The notes under the pieces are model-generated. The model was not told the DNA's origin. It did no database searches and saw only the letters and a program-made list of their open reading frames with translations. Source: Rhizoclosmatium globosum (Eukaryota; Chytridiomycota; Chytridiomycetes; Chytridiales; Chytriomycetaceae). From it: DNA of 64,000 nucleotides. The stretch lies in the NCBI GenBank assembly GCA_002104985.1, contig MCGO01000030.1, positions 372,001 through 436,000 of the forward strand, given 5' to 3'. A program made the translations under genes and the position numbers. Position 1 is the first letter of the stretch. Every line of letters starts with the position of its first letter. Shown here piece after piece: positions 46,720 through 59,000 of this stretch.

Positions 46720-49415
46720 ATGAGTAACAGACGAACCTGGAATCCACAAGATCATCGAAGCCAATTCCAGGATGTAGATGGAAACAATCAAAGTGTGTTC
46801 ACAGATGCCACACCAGGCAATCCAAACCAAGAGCTCTATGACCAGCTCGCAGCAATGGCAGATGAAGGCGACTACAGCGACGAGGACTATATTCATATGG
46901 ATGCTGAAGGGCATGAAAGTGTCAGCGGGGTTTCAGGTTTGTTCGCACTCCTCTTTATTGGCTGATTGTTAACCCTTGCCAGACACTGCTGATAATGAAA
47001 ACAGATCGAATGAGGATGAACCTTTTGCTGTTGAAGATGGTTTGTGTTTCGTTGCTACGATAGATTTCGTTAACGTGTTCTATGTAGAAACTCCTGCAGG
47101 CGGGCAGGATGTGGAGGAAGATGATGCGGATGTAGAGGAAGAGGAGGATGAAATGGATGAGTTACTGCGATCTCACTTCAATGACATCTTTCCTGGCACT
47201 TCAGGTCCGAAGACTTCCTATTCAGAGCGACGCAGTTTCTGGCTACGGGCCTTCGATTTGGCTCGGTTTCTTCTTGTTACTGCTTTTGCATGTTTCTTGT
47301 CCAGCGACTTGAATGGCCGGGTGTGCCAGCTGCAAGGCTGCGCCAACAAGGCAAGATTCAAGTGTCACACGTGCTTTGCAGTTAGTTCCGAACTTCCGTG
47401 TTTCTTTTGCGAGCATGATGCCATCCTTCATGAGTGGAACTGCCTCTGTCATCGAGTTCGAAACGAAAACAATGCACCTCCGCCCCCACGGACCACAGCT
47501 GGCGGTCATGTACGGAGGAGAGAGATTCGTTGTTGTGAACAAGCTCGGTCTGGAAAGCTGGTTCACTTTCATTCATTGACATCATCTCAAATTGTGCGTG
47601 TATTGTGGTGTACAGAGCACCAGGACGGAACCCACCTTTGCTCAAGATTGATCAAAGACTTTGGATTCTTTCCAGCTCGTATCAAAGACCTTAGTGAGTG
47701 TGCTTTATTCCAACCATCTGATTCTGACTTACACTAGATCACGCATTTTCAATACAAATGATGGAGCTTGGTTTGAAGATGCGCTGCAAGTCAGTATCAT
47801 ATCAGAGCATTGCAGAGATATTCCTGGGAACAGAACACAAGGATGTGAGACGACTGCGATTGTATGAGCCCTTCATGGATGCATTGCGTCAGTTTGCGAT
47901 TGTACATAACTTCTACCACCATGGAATCGTATCAGAGGCTATTCAAGCTCGGCACGGGTGTGGGAAAACAGAGTGTCCAGCTTGCATCGGAACGTCTCGA
48001 ACCAAAAGCCCCATTGCTGTGGTAAATATGTCTTTTTATCTTATTGAAATCTAACTTTACTTTGTAGACTATGGATGGCTTCGAGTCAGCAAGCAAGAAA
48101 TCTGTTGCAGCTGGTGGCGGTGGCAATCACGGATTCTATGCAATGGCAAAGGCATGGTTTTTCACTCCAACTGTGCCTGATGTTGTTCGTGAAGGGAAAT
48201 CACAGGACGCTCCACATCTGGGCTGTGAAGCTCAGCACAAAGCGGGCAGTGAAAGAGTTCCAACGTCTAATGGGAAAGACATTGATCGTATTATTCATGT
48301 AGATTGTGCGGCTCACTCCATTGTCCTTCGCATTTATGGTTTGTATTGAATTCTCGACTTTGATATATATTAATGTTTTGGCAGATGCAAAAGGAGAGCG
48401 ACTTCATTACGCTGACGACGTTCTGAGTTGGCTTGCTTCTTCGTTTGGTCACCGAGCTATCATCTTTGGATATGACGTTGCTTGTAAATTCTTGTCTCAT
48501 TTGTTACATTATGGAATCTACAAAGTCGTGGCTGGACTTCTGATCTTGTTTATTCCTGCAATGCATGTGTATGCGCATGGAAAAGACTGCCAATGCTTGT
48601 TTGGTCCTCGAATTCTTTTTGGGTTAGGTCTCACTATGGACGGAGAAGGTCATGAGCGATTCAATTCTTGGCTTGCTCGAAGCATTGGGCTGACTCTGTG
48701 GGAAACAACAGAAAACCGGCAATTGGATATTGTGCTTGTCTCGGAAGACTATAATCGAGTGAAAATTCAAGGCTTGGTGGAATGGACACTGGGGAAACTC
48801 TTGCAGACATTTGCGTCACTCAAGAGTATTCGCGATGCTTTATCGAACTCTATTGACCGTCTACGCAATTCAAAATACTCAGATGTAGTAGCTTCAATCA
48901 CACGCCAGAGGCAAAGTTTGGCGAAGAAGGTGTCTGTTGACGTGCCATCGAACAAGGACACACTTCGGGAGACCATCAACCATTATGCGCGAACAATTTT
49001 GTCTGTCCGAAAGTATATGAAAAAGAACCCAGGAACTAAATTGGCTGCACGTCTGAAAACGGCGCTGTCGGCTAACTTCACTGCTATGTACGCCAAGATT
49101 TCTGAATTCAATAGTAAGTCCATTACTATCTTGTGTTTACTTTTCTTAACATATGTGTCAACAGATCTAGAGCCAAAGCATGATCCTCCCTTGAATTTTG
49201 CTCAAGTTGAGAAAGACTTGGTTGTAGAATCGTCGATGCTAACCTCTGAGAACACTGAAACCCTGGTCACTCTCTATTGGCGATATTGTGAAGACCTGTA
49301 TCACCATCGAAACCATTTGAGGAACCTCCGTGATTACTACTTGGACAAGAAGGCTAATTTTTGGGAAGGGGCTTTGAAAGCAGAGGCCTTGGCAATGGAA
49401 GATGAAAGAGTTTGA
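46720..49415 (+). CDS. KDZ-type transposase
   Basis: ATG 46720 opens an acidic N-terminus. Visible introns end at 46980, 47090, 47756, 48067, 48384 and 49164. A Cys-rich block follows ('CQLQGCANKARFKCHTCF', about 47323-47376, the CxC-type zinc region), then 'WCTEHQDGTHLCSRLIKDFGFFPA', 'GCGKTECPACIG', 'MDGFESASKKSVAAGGG', 'YADDVLSWLASSFGHRAIIFGYDVACKF' and 'GLGLTMDGEGHERFNSWL', blocks in the order of KDZ transposases. Acidic catalytic residues probably lie in 'YDVACK' and in 'DGEGHERF'. A TGA at 49413-49415 ends the frame, yet the same frame stays open for 70 further codons to 49625, so the C-terminus may be prematurely cut. Catalyses excision and insertion of the element. Confidence 0.85.
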
Positions 49416-49625
49416 GATGCTTGTATACAGTTGTTGGAACGTCGAATGTCAGTTGAAGCCGTTTATTGTGAGGACGCCGCAGCAGCACTTGAGCTGTTTG
49501 ATAGTGGAGAAAACAGTGTTCTGTTTTTGGAAGAACATTTGAATCAAATCAATCATGAGTTCTGCTCGGAACAGTCAGTGTTAGCGGATCAGAACGTACG
49601 AGATGGTATTGCAACAGGAAAGTGA

Positions 49626-50923
49626 TACACCATAATAAACAGTATCAAAACAACGCTATAAAAAATGGAAATTTATTCTTTTGATATGGAATACTCAGTT
49701 TGTGTTGTGTCAGTGACGGTGCAACTGAATGTACCCTATTCCAACGAGTGAAGTGTTTAGAAGCCGAAGAATACATATTTTGCGTTGGCCAACGTTTATA
49801 TCTTCACAGCAAGTGAAAGCAATACGGCTTGCTTCAAAGCAAGGCATAGTTTGTCTGCCTTTCGTCAGTTATACATACATGTGCTTCATGCTTCTTTCGG
49901 CACTGCTCATTCAGAACTTTTGAAAGAGCCAGTGACATGCAACGTTTTCGGGTAGACTGCTTCAAGATTCGTTATTGCGCTGCATACTAGAATTCGAAAA
50001 CGCGTCTTAATACAGTAATAATATATGAAATCATATTCATGCAAAACGTGTCCGTAATCCATTGTTTGAGTTCCAAAAGCATGTCAAACAATAGTCAAAC
50101 ATCGGTTTGCTTATTATCTAGTTTAAGGGAGGGCTGCTCTTGTTGCAGAGCCTAGCATTAGCATTCAGATTTTAACCCTAACCCTTAGGGTTATAACCCT
50201 ATCGAGACTTTCGCACACTTCTAATACCATATATGACCTTAATCAACGAGATTTATTCAACTTACGTCGTTTTGTGTCCGTGCCGGCCCCTAATTCGCAA
50301 TGCGTACACTGGGGATAGGAATGCGGGGAATAGCCATGAGCGGCTCCTTTGGCTCATCACTGGCCACTTCATTGATGGAACAAAAAGGATACAATCTCTG
50401 GATAATGAATACTCACTCAAAGTCGTCTTACATGAAGCGATAACCAGACATCATAAACATATTTATTTTGATTTGCAGTGGAATAGACGTGGGGTTTGTA
50501 TCACTGTTTGCGACGTCTTTATCTTGTTTTCCATTTTGATTTCTCCTGGTACCACAGTACAGTCAAGTTTCAGGAGCGATTGCTCTAAATTGACTGATAA
50601 CGCTCACTCGGATCATCCAGCAATCCAACTTCCGATCAATCAATCATAGTTCACCTGAGTTTGGAATAAGTACAATGTAGCAGACCAAATACTGCTAACC
50701 GCGAATCATAATACACTGCGGCCTTGACAATGCCACGCGAGGGTTTGATTTCATCTACCAAAAATGAGCCGTACGGCGATAGAGCAAAGGAATTCGTTAA
50801 TAAAAAAGGATACAGTTTAAATGGTTGCTTACTGCAATAAGAATAACGATGAGTTTTAATTGCAACGAGCCCGAGCCAAAATTGAACCGAAACATAAGTG
50901 CTGAGGTTGAAACAATACGGAAC
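49626..50923. other. Spacer between the two convergent genes of the KDZ element
   Basis: No gene that I can support; the plus-strand open frame at 50233-50649 has no motif. It contains the 3' ends of both genes and the telomere-like palindrome at 50176-50201. Confidence 0.5.
50176..50201. repeat. Telomere-like head-to-head repeat (CCCTAA / TTAGGG)
   Basis: AACCCTAACCC immediately followed by TTAGGGTT and then ATAACCCT. TTAGGG is the common fungal telomere unit. Only one or two units are present per orientation and they form a palindrome, so this may be a hairpin or terminator rather than a true interstitial telomere. Confidence 0.55.
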
Positions 50924-52860
50924 TCATTCCCCATTTTCTTTGTTGAAATTACCCGAGCCGACTCCATCAATTTCATCAGCCTCGACATCGCTATGCTCGA
51001 TTTCATTGAGTGTTTTATCACTCTCCCGTATTTCATTGTCCTCATCTGCGACTTCGTCATTTTCTTGAACATCTTCAACATCTTCACCAGTCTCGCCAGT
51101 CTCACCAGATTCACTGCATGATTCTTCAACATCATCATCTGCATCAACAACAGCTCCAGCCAACAACTCGAATTTTATACTCTTTGCTTTCTTGAGAATC
51201 ATGCTGCACTCCTATCACCGTAGAATACTTGTTAATTTGCAGTCGGGAGGAAAAGAGAGTGGAACAATCAAGGAATCCAACTTCATGATAATACATCAAT
51301 ACAGCAACACAGTTTAAAACAAGATAAATGGGCCAGACGCTAACTCTACCTCAAGTGTCAACTGCTTGTAGTTGTTGGTGTCAGGAAAAGGGTAGTTTTT
51401 CATCACCAAACCCTTGAAGCCCGTTGGAGATAAGAGTCGCTTAAGATGAAGCTTTCGAGGCTCGGGAAGTCCGCATGTTTTGCAGGCTTCTTTGTATTGC
51501 TTGAAGAGGGTGCCCGCAACCAGACGTCGCTTGTTTCGGAGACCAGGATTAGCAGTGGCAGATAGAACCTCCGATTTAGTAATTGCTCGTTTTGTGAATT
51601 CGTGTTTGGCTTGTAGAAATAGCAATGGAGGTCGCACATTCGAGGAATACAGCATTTCACTGACACGACGGCCAAATTTTCCGGTGCTGCAGTCTTTCAC
51701 GACACTTGTGTTATCATCAAACGTAAAATATAATCCGTCGACTCCATAATTTGATTCTGTGGTGATTCAGCAGTGATAGTCAACACCATCAATAAACATA
51801 CCAAGTTTTGCGTGACACTTTCTAATAAGATTAAGAAGATCTGATTTCTCTTTCTGCAGCGTTTTTTCCGAGATAACAGCAGGCTTTCCAGCAGTGTTTA
51901 ATTCCCTTGCTTTAGCCTCCCAGACAGCGTATAGAGCTGCATCCTCTGTTGTTTCTCGCTTCTCCACGTGCTTGAAGAATGTTTTCGTACCATATTTAGC
52001 GTGATTTAACGCTTCCCAATCATCCATTTTGAGGGGAACGTAATTTGCATTTGTTTTGAATCCTTCCTCGTTCAGAGCTGCAATCCACGATCAGTCCATT
52101 AATGATGCTAACTCGACTTACCTTTGACTTTGGGACCAGCATACGTTGATAGATACACTTGATAAGTGCTGGTTTTAGGTGCTTCCCTTTCAATTATAGG
52201 CCATCAATCAATTTTGTCTTCGTGACTGTGGGTTGAGGGATTTGCAAAGAGTCTAAAGGGTTTGATTGAGCCGCTTGAAGGACTTGAAGTAACTGAGGGA
52301 CTGTTAGGTTTCCGACGGCTGTTGTCCGAAACTGTATGTCAGAACATGGAGAACAAGCACATAACCACCTTACTTTCCGAGGTTCCAATGTTCAAATCCA
52401 TCCCCCGCACGGCACTACGGCTTTCATTTGCTCCTATGTTTAGAGATGGCACAGTCTTCAGGACTTGATCAGCAGGTACGGCAGGCCCCACCCCTCCATT
52501 CTCTTGCAGTCCACATGTTGGATTTTTCTTCAAGGTATCTTTAATAAAGTCCTAGTGAGTAGGCCGTTAATCACTGGATAAAGAGCACACGACAACCAAC
52601 ATCTATCACCACGCGATCCGTTTGAAACACTTGCGCCAAGTAGTTCCTAAACGGTTCAAACGGCTTATTGGCTTTGATTCCTCCGAAGATGAAATCGCTG
52701 ATCAAGGCTTGCGTCTCGGCTGAAAGTCCTGTCTGTTGGGATCGGTTCTTCTTTGGCGGCTATGTTATGTGCAATATTAGCAATAAGCTCTATTACTGAG
52801 GTTCTAACCATTTGGTAAACGTTTTTGGGTGGTCTAATTGGCAGGAGTTCAGTGGGTTGA
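50924..52860 (-). CDS. Unrecognised second gene of the KDZ element (multi-exon)
   Basis: Well-composed minus-strand frames joined by plausible GT-AG introns. Pieces in order: 'SAETQALISDFIFGGIKANKPFEPFRNYLAQVF' (about 52720), a Gly/Ser part, 'VPQLLQVLQAAQ' (about 52290), 'STYQVYLSTYAGPKV' (52170), 'MDDWEALNHAKYGTKTFFKHV' (52027-51780), then 51700-51314 with a conserved-looking basic region ending 'LEVELASG'. An acidic Asp/Glu-rich frame at 51202-50924 may be the last exon. I recognise no domain. Position inside the terminal repeats makes it an accessory or cargo gene of the element. Start and exact exon ends are uncertain; the 5' end reaches close to the right terminal repeat. Confidence 0.5.
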
Positions 52861-52865
52861 AGTTC

Positions 52866-52967
52866 CAGTCTTGTCGCTCGGTGCGTCTCTTTTTGGGGGG
52901 ATGAATGGTGCGGGAGGCCAAAATTTTAATCGGTTGTGTTTTCTACATCCCCAAAAAGACGTGGTGG
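52866..52967. repeat. Right terminal inverted repeat of KDZ element
   Basis: 102 bp, reverse complement of 46534-46636 apart from one base in a G-run. Ends GACGTGGTGG directly before the TTATCC repeat. Confidence 0.92.
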
Positions 52968-52973
52968 TTATCC
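52968..52973. repeat. Target-site duplication, right copy (TTATCC)
   Basis: Six bases directly after the right terminal repeat, identical to 46528-46533. Confidence 0.75.
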
Positions 52974-53081
52974 CTATTATGCGCAAACACACAAACTAAA
53001 AAAACTAACTATGCCAAACTTGAACCCATTCAAAAAACAACACAGCACCATCACTAATTCCATCTGGTTTATCGTGCTTCG

Positions 53082-55728
53082 TTAATTAAAAGCATACTGC
53101 TCAAATGGTCATTAGGAATTCAACTTTGAAATCAAGACTACATACCAACGTCTCAAACATCATCAAATGATTCCAAATTGAGTTTGTGTCTTTCAAATTA
53201 TGAACTCCCAGAACTTCTTTCGTTACTGGAATCGCCCATCCACCGTATTGAGGACGGTCATCAATAAAATTCCACGTCGTTTTCGTGTCATTCGCGACTT
53301 TAACGACAATCCCTCCCATGACAAAATCTTCATATGAACGAAGACTGGCCTCGTCTGGGGTTTCGGCCGCAATCTTTCTTGCAAGTGTGATAGAAAATCC
53401 ATACGTCATTCCAAAGTTTTCAAATTTGGTGGGATGTGAGCGTCCAAAATACACTATTTCGTTGGGATCATATTCTGCGAGCTTATCCATGACTCCACGT
53501 AAATTGAGCAGCATGTCATCATCTCCCTTAGCAATGAATTGATAGTTTGGCAAAGTCCCATTATCCATCATTCCAACAGTTTGTTGAATGTAGTAAAAAC
53601 TCTTTCCTTCATTCATGGCTTCTGGCGCGTCAATTACTATGATATCTCCGTACTTCTTTTGCTCCTCCAGAATCAATCGCTTTTCAGCTTCGGTTTTTGG
53701 GATTCCAAAGATGAATCGAACGTCAACACCTCGTCCAGCTGCATTCAATAGCTTGTTGTACACGAATCGCATGAGAATCCTTCTCTGTGTAGTTCTGTCA
53801 GAGTAATACGTGAAGATTCCGTATAGAAGTTTTCGTTCTTGATTTGGCGATGTGCTGACCAATCGATTTGTAGAATTTCCCGAAAACGAAACATCACTTT
53901 CAGTCAAGTATGCCATCTTTTTAAAAGTGTCGAGCTTAAGATCAATTGTGTTGCAGTTTTCGAAGAACCCGATGTGATTCTTGAAGCCATCATTGCATTG
54001 AGTGAAAAGATTTGAATCAAGATTGACAATAAATTCGGGTTTCGCATAACTTTGAAGCCCTTCAAGAGTGTTGAACAGTTCCTTGGATATATGAACTGTC
54101 TGTGCGAACTGACTGGTCATAATTGCGGTATTTGATCCTTTATGAAACGCATAGAGCGGCTGGCTTGCATTTAATGAATCTAAAGTGGCGAGCAAGTTCT
54201 TGATATTCACAACAGTTGGCGCTGAAGTCTGTACAATAAAATCGTATTTGGGAAGTCGTTGTCCCAAGAGGTTTGTGATATCTTGAGGGAATAAAGCCGA
54301 GGATGGACCAAGACCGTGACTGTACAAACGTTCTTGTGTTGTTCTTCCCATCGAAAATATATCATGGTGTGTTTCTTGCTCTTCGGTAAAGAGTCGGTCT
54401 TGAGCGTTATTGTAAGGATCCCGCAATATGAAAATGACGTCAACATCATCTGGTGTGTTCCCTTTATATCCCAAACGGAGCATATTTCGCTGTGCAAGAG
54501 TGTTGTCTTCTTCGAACAGAAAGTCGAGTGCGAGCAAGAGCCTCTTTTTCGAAGATGGGACCGAGTTTGGCAGCAGCTGTTTGGTAATCCCGATTCCTGT
54601 TGTCGGAGTAAGAAGCATCTTGACTGGAGACAATGTCGTTGCTTTAGATTCGAGCGAGCGAAACTGCTGCTGCGTTTGCTTCAAGCCGATGACTTGATGG
54701 CGGCGATATGGCCCTGGTTTAAAGACGCTGAAGCTGACCACGATCAGTATCAGGGCGGCTACGACAAGCATCGATGATATCACAATTGGTTTCATTACTG
54801 TCATTGTAAACTGGGAGTCGTTGGCTTTTAAACTTGATTGTTGGTTAGTGTCTTTAGCCATGTAATCCATCTTTCTGAATGCTTCCAGCTTGAGATCAAT
54901 GGTGTTGCAGTTTTCCAAGAACCCAATAGGTTTCTTAAAGTCAGCATTACAAGGAGCAAACAGGTTTGAATCGAGATTCACAATAAATTCGGGTTTTGCA
55001 TAGCTCTGAAGTCCTTCCAAGGTATTGAACAGTTCCTTGGATATATGAACTGTCTGTGCGAACTGACTGGTCATAATCGCGGTATTTGATCCCTTATGAA
55101 ACGCATAGAGTGGCTGGCTTGCGTTTAATGAATCTAAAGTGGTGAGCAAGTTCTTGATATTCACAACAGTTGGCGCTGAAGTCTGTACAATGAAATCGTA
55201 TTTGGGAAGTCGTTGTCCCAAGAGGTTTGTTATATCTTGAGGGAATAAAGCTGAGGATGGACCAAGGCCGTGACTGTACAAACGTTCTTGTGTTGTTCTT
55301 CCCATCGAAAATATATCATGGTATGTTTCTTGCTCTTCGGTAAAGAGTCGGTCTTGAGCGTTATTATATGGATCCCGCAATATGAAGATGACGTCAACAT
55401 CATCTGGCGTGTTCCCTTTATATCCCAAACGGAGCATATTTCGTTGCGCAAGAGTTTTGTCTTCTTCATAGAGAAAGTCAAATGCGAGCAAGAGCCTCTT
55501 CTTAGAAGGTGGAATAGAGTTTGGCAGTAGCTGTTTGGAAATCCCAATACCAGTAGTCGGAGTAAGGAGTATTTGCACTCCAGTCGTAAAGGTGGGCGGA
55601 GAAAATTGTTGCAGCGTTTTCTTTTGCCCGATTATGAGATGGTTGCGATAAGGCTTCTCTTTGAAAATACTCAAGTTGAGTGCAACTAGTATCAACATAG
55701 ATATTGCTAGAATCGATGATATCAGCAT
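53082..55728 (-). CDS. GT31-type glycosyltransferase, fused tandem gene with three modules and two membrane segments
   Basis: Exons 55728-53146 and 53096-53082, about 866 residues. Residues 1-20 are a membrane anchor, then a non-catalytic GT31-like module to about residue 300. Met309 starts a second anchor ('MKPIVISSMLVVAALILIVVSF') followed by a second copy of the same module, around 90 percent identical by eye, then the catalytic module: 'RRILMRFVYNKLL', 'DVRFIFGIPKTEAEKRLILEEQKKYGDII', Asp triplet D736-D738 in 'AKGDDDML', 'VYFGRSH', 'SYEDFVMG'. Two anchors in one chain would place the first module and the catalytic module on opposite membrane sides, so the gene looks like an in-frame fusion of two tandem paralogues. 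No frameshift across 2.6 kb. Confidence 0.8.
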
Positions 55729-56065
55729 CGGTTTCGTAACAGTTGTTGGGAACTGGGAGTCTCAGGGTTAGATCAAACTTCAATGCCAAGCCAAGATACA
55801 CTGTTCCATACCATTGGAGATGCTGCTGCCGATACTAAAGTTAAAATGAGAGAGAAGGGATATCGGAAAGAGTTGTGGCTCTTGTTTCGTTTTTGTTTTG
55901 AATCGGTAGTTTTGAATGTGAGCCACATGTTCGGCAACCAGCCAGTTAGACACAACTTCACATCTTTGGACGATAAATCCTCGATAAATGACACATAACC
56001 GGCCAGCCTCCCAATCGCTTTCAACTAATACGCTTTATTTACTTCAAAGCAAAAACATGTAGAAT
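55729..56065. other. Intergenic region between GT31 gene and SREBP gene
   Basis: No convincing gene. The sequence just upstream of the GT31 start (55729-55750) still resembles the region preceding Met309 of the same gene, a trace of the tandem duplication. The 3' end of the SREBP gene lies to the right. Confidence 0.45.
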
Positions 56066-59000
56066 TCAACAAGAGATAACACTCATCCAACCAACCAAAC
56101 AGTCAACAGCACCTACACTAATTCCATCTTGTTTACCAACAACAGGTAAAAGTCTTCTCATTCGAGCAAGAACCTTCACTTGAGTCTCCCTCTGTCCTTC
56201 CAACGACTCAAGACTCTCCACTACCCAACTCAAAGCGGCAAACTCGAGGCACTGCATCAAATCATCCCCATCGATTTTCGACTTCATTAGTTGATCCAAC
56301 TTATACAATGATTCCACAAGACCTCGCGATTCGTCGGCTTTGATTAGACCAACAACTAACAACGCGATTCGAGTAACGAGAAGCGATGACGTCGTACTGT
56401 TGATGAGAAGAAGGTTTTGCCATTGTTGGATCAACGCTTCTGGAGGAGAGATTCTTTGCTTCCAACATGACATGATTGCGAAACTGGATGCCGCAAAGGC
56501 CGTTGAGAGACAGCTGGTGGTCAAACTTGTTTGGTATATGTTCAAGAACTTTGCTGTTGTTTCAAGGGACATGGTAGTTGTTGACGTTGAAGATGCGAGG
56601 ATGCTTTTGGAGTGTACGGCAAAGAGGAATTGAATTTGGTTCGTTGTTTCGGAGTGTGTAAACTTTTGGAGGAGGGTTGTGCCTTTTGAGGAGGAGGGGG
56701 ATACGAATGACTCAAATACGCTGAACACTGCATCTTGTGTCCAGTATGTCGAGGGTGTAGATGGAGTGCAGGATTCTAGGATCCAGAGTGGGAATTGGGA
56801 TGAAAGGGTGGGAGTGGAGACGAGGAGTCCTTGAATTTGAGATAAAGCGTCCGAAAGCAGCCACATAGCGAATGATGATACTGCACGAGTGTAAAAAGTT
56901 TCAGAGTGTGAGTTCGTGGAATGCTGAAGAGCCAAGGAACATGTGAGTTTGAGTTTCGCCATTTCGGATGGAGAAATCGCAGAGCCCGCCATGGATGCAT
57001 GCGAAAGAGTCAAAAGAGATGTTGAAATAACTTGATTCGCAGAACATTGTGCTGTAGGGGCACAAGGTGAGTAAGCAAAACTTAAGTATTTCAGTTTCTA
57101 CTTACATTCTACAAGTGAATCAAGAGCCCGTCCCCCAGTTCTTGCGACAATAGCATGCCATTTCTTCGTCTCATCACTTCTGCCCATTGATAAAATTGCA
57201 TCAATGGAAGAACCGAAGCCTAAGACATAGCACATCAAAAACCGTGTCAACTCCATAGCAACTCCAGCAATTCCAGTTGAGCCCGAAACAGAAGATGGAA
57301 ATACAGTGTTTCGAGTCAATTGCTTCAACTGTCCCACAGCAGACACCTCGCTCTTCTCTGTCTTCTTTTCAACAGACTCCCTTAAAACAAGATTCCGAAC
57401 ACACAGGATAACTTGCGAAATTCCAAACAGAACAACGACACCTTTCACAATCCACCAACACGCTGCAGCAGCGACAGTCAAAGCTGCTGGGATCTCGAGT
57501 CCCGCGAGAATCAACCGTGATGAATCGGTACCATTTTGGTAGGATCTAGTGGATAGGAGGCGTCCCGCAACATGGTTGTGCAAGGCCGAGTTTTCGGATC
57601 CGTGCATATCAAACGGATGTGGAACATAGAATACAGACGAGACCATGAACATCGTGGCAAAGAGACGCATTCCAGATGATGACTGCTCCGACGCTGATTC
57701 AGCGCCAAACAGAAGGTAACTGAACATTGAGTCTGAGTTGGAGGCGTCGTTCGATGTTGGAGGAGAGCAAGGTCGGTGAGCATATCGTTTGATCCGTAAT
57801 CGAGGTTTTGTGTCAAGTAATTTGTCATATTTGGGTCCATTATAGATTGGGTGAGGAGGCTTGACATGTTTGCTTCTGGTGTTGGGTTTGTGAGGGAGAA
57901 GCCGAATGGGTTATCTGGGGACAGAATAGCGGTTGGTGAGACTGAAGAGACTTTTTCCAATGTGGAACGAGATGTTGGGGAGAGCATTGCTTCGGGTGTT
58001 GTTGCTGGAGGTGAAGCGGTGGATGAGGAGGCTGAAGTAAGGTTTTTGTAGGCTTCGACTGAAGCGGCGGCAGCAACTGCAGCGGCCACTTGATATTGTT
58101 GCTGAATTGCGAGCCATTGTTGGATTTGTTGCTGTTGCTGTTGCATCAAAGCAATTCCAGAACCGATATCTCCCGCCAATTTCTTTTCAGCTTCTTTGGA
58201 TGCTGCAGCAGTGGTCTTTTGTTTTTTGGCAACAGGAGGTGATGCAGTGGCAGAAGCGGGAGGTGAGGTTGCAGGCGGGTTTGAGGTCGAGGTAGAAGTT
58301 GAGGCAGGAATACTTGCTAAGAACTCTCTCATAAACTCTGATCCATCATCTCCAAAACGGTCCACAACAGCGGATTTGAGTTTCTCCATTATTTTGACTT
58401 GTTCTTCGAGTTCCTTAATGTACTCTGTAGCTTTCGACAGAATCGTACCCTTATTGAGTCTTTGAGCACCTGGATTACCACCCATATTTCCTCCTTCTTC
58501 CTCATCGTCCTCGCCATCATCGACATTTTCAACCTTCTTTCCCGAGTTGAGAGCAGGAACAGCATCTCTGAGTTCGGCAATTCGAGAATTCAGATTATTT
58601 CTGTATCTTCGTTCAATGACATTATGGGTAACTCTGCGTGGGTTGACAGCTTGTTTTTCCGTAGATTCTCCGTCTTTTTGCTGTTGCTGAGCAGGTTTTT
58701 TCGCCTCTTTCTTTGGTTTGTCCGAGGGTGGACGGCCTCGCTTTCGCTTCACCGGCTCAGCTGCTTCAGAGTGACAAATAGGGGTTAAATAGGTGTGTGG
58801 AAGGTGGTTTTGAGGTAAAGGAAGGTACCTGAGGCGACCGGGGCTTCGAGCACCGCCGAAGTGAGGGTGACAATGTCCAGCGACGGCGGGAGTGTGTATG
58901 ATTGGAGGTGCGGCGAGACAAGCGGCTCCTCCTTCAAAGTGGGATCTGTCTGCATCTGAACAGCTCCCTTCGTTAGGATACTACAATAAACCACCTAATA

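Larger units (their letters stand above)
46534..52967. mobile_element. KDZ (Kyakuja-Dileera-Zisupton) DNA transposon, 6434 bp
   Basis: Bounded by about 102-bp terminal inverted repeats that differ by a single C in a C-run, and by a TTATCC direct repeat. Inside are a KDZ-type transposase gene on the plus strand (46720-49415) and an unrecognised multi-exon gene on the minus strand (50924-52860), convergent with each other. The near-perfect terminal repeats say the insertion is recent. It lies between two minus-strand GT31-type genes and interrupts neither. KDZ elements are known in fungi and some animals and often carry extra genes besides the transposase. Confidence 0.88.

Noticed and set aside
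50233..50649. Plus-strand open frame of 138 codons inside the KDZ element
   Set aside because: No motif, no matching splice sites, no support from composition; it lies in the spacer between two convergent genes.
55773..56024. 83-codon minus-strand frame between GT31 and SREBP genes
   Set aside because: No similarity to neighbours; partly an untranslated leader of the GT31 gene.
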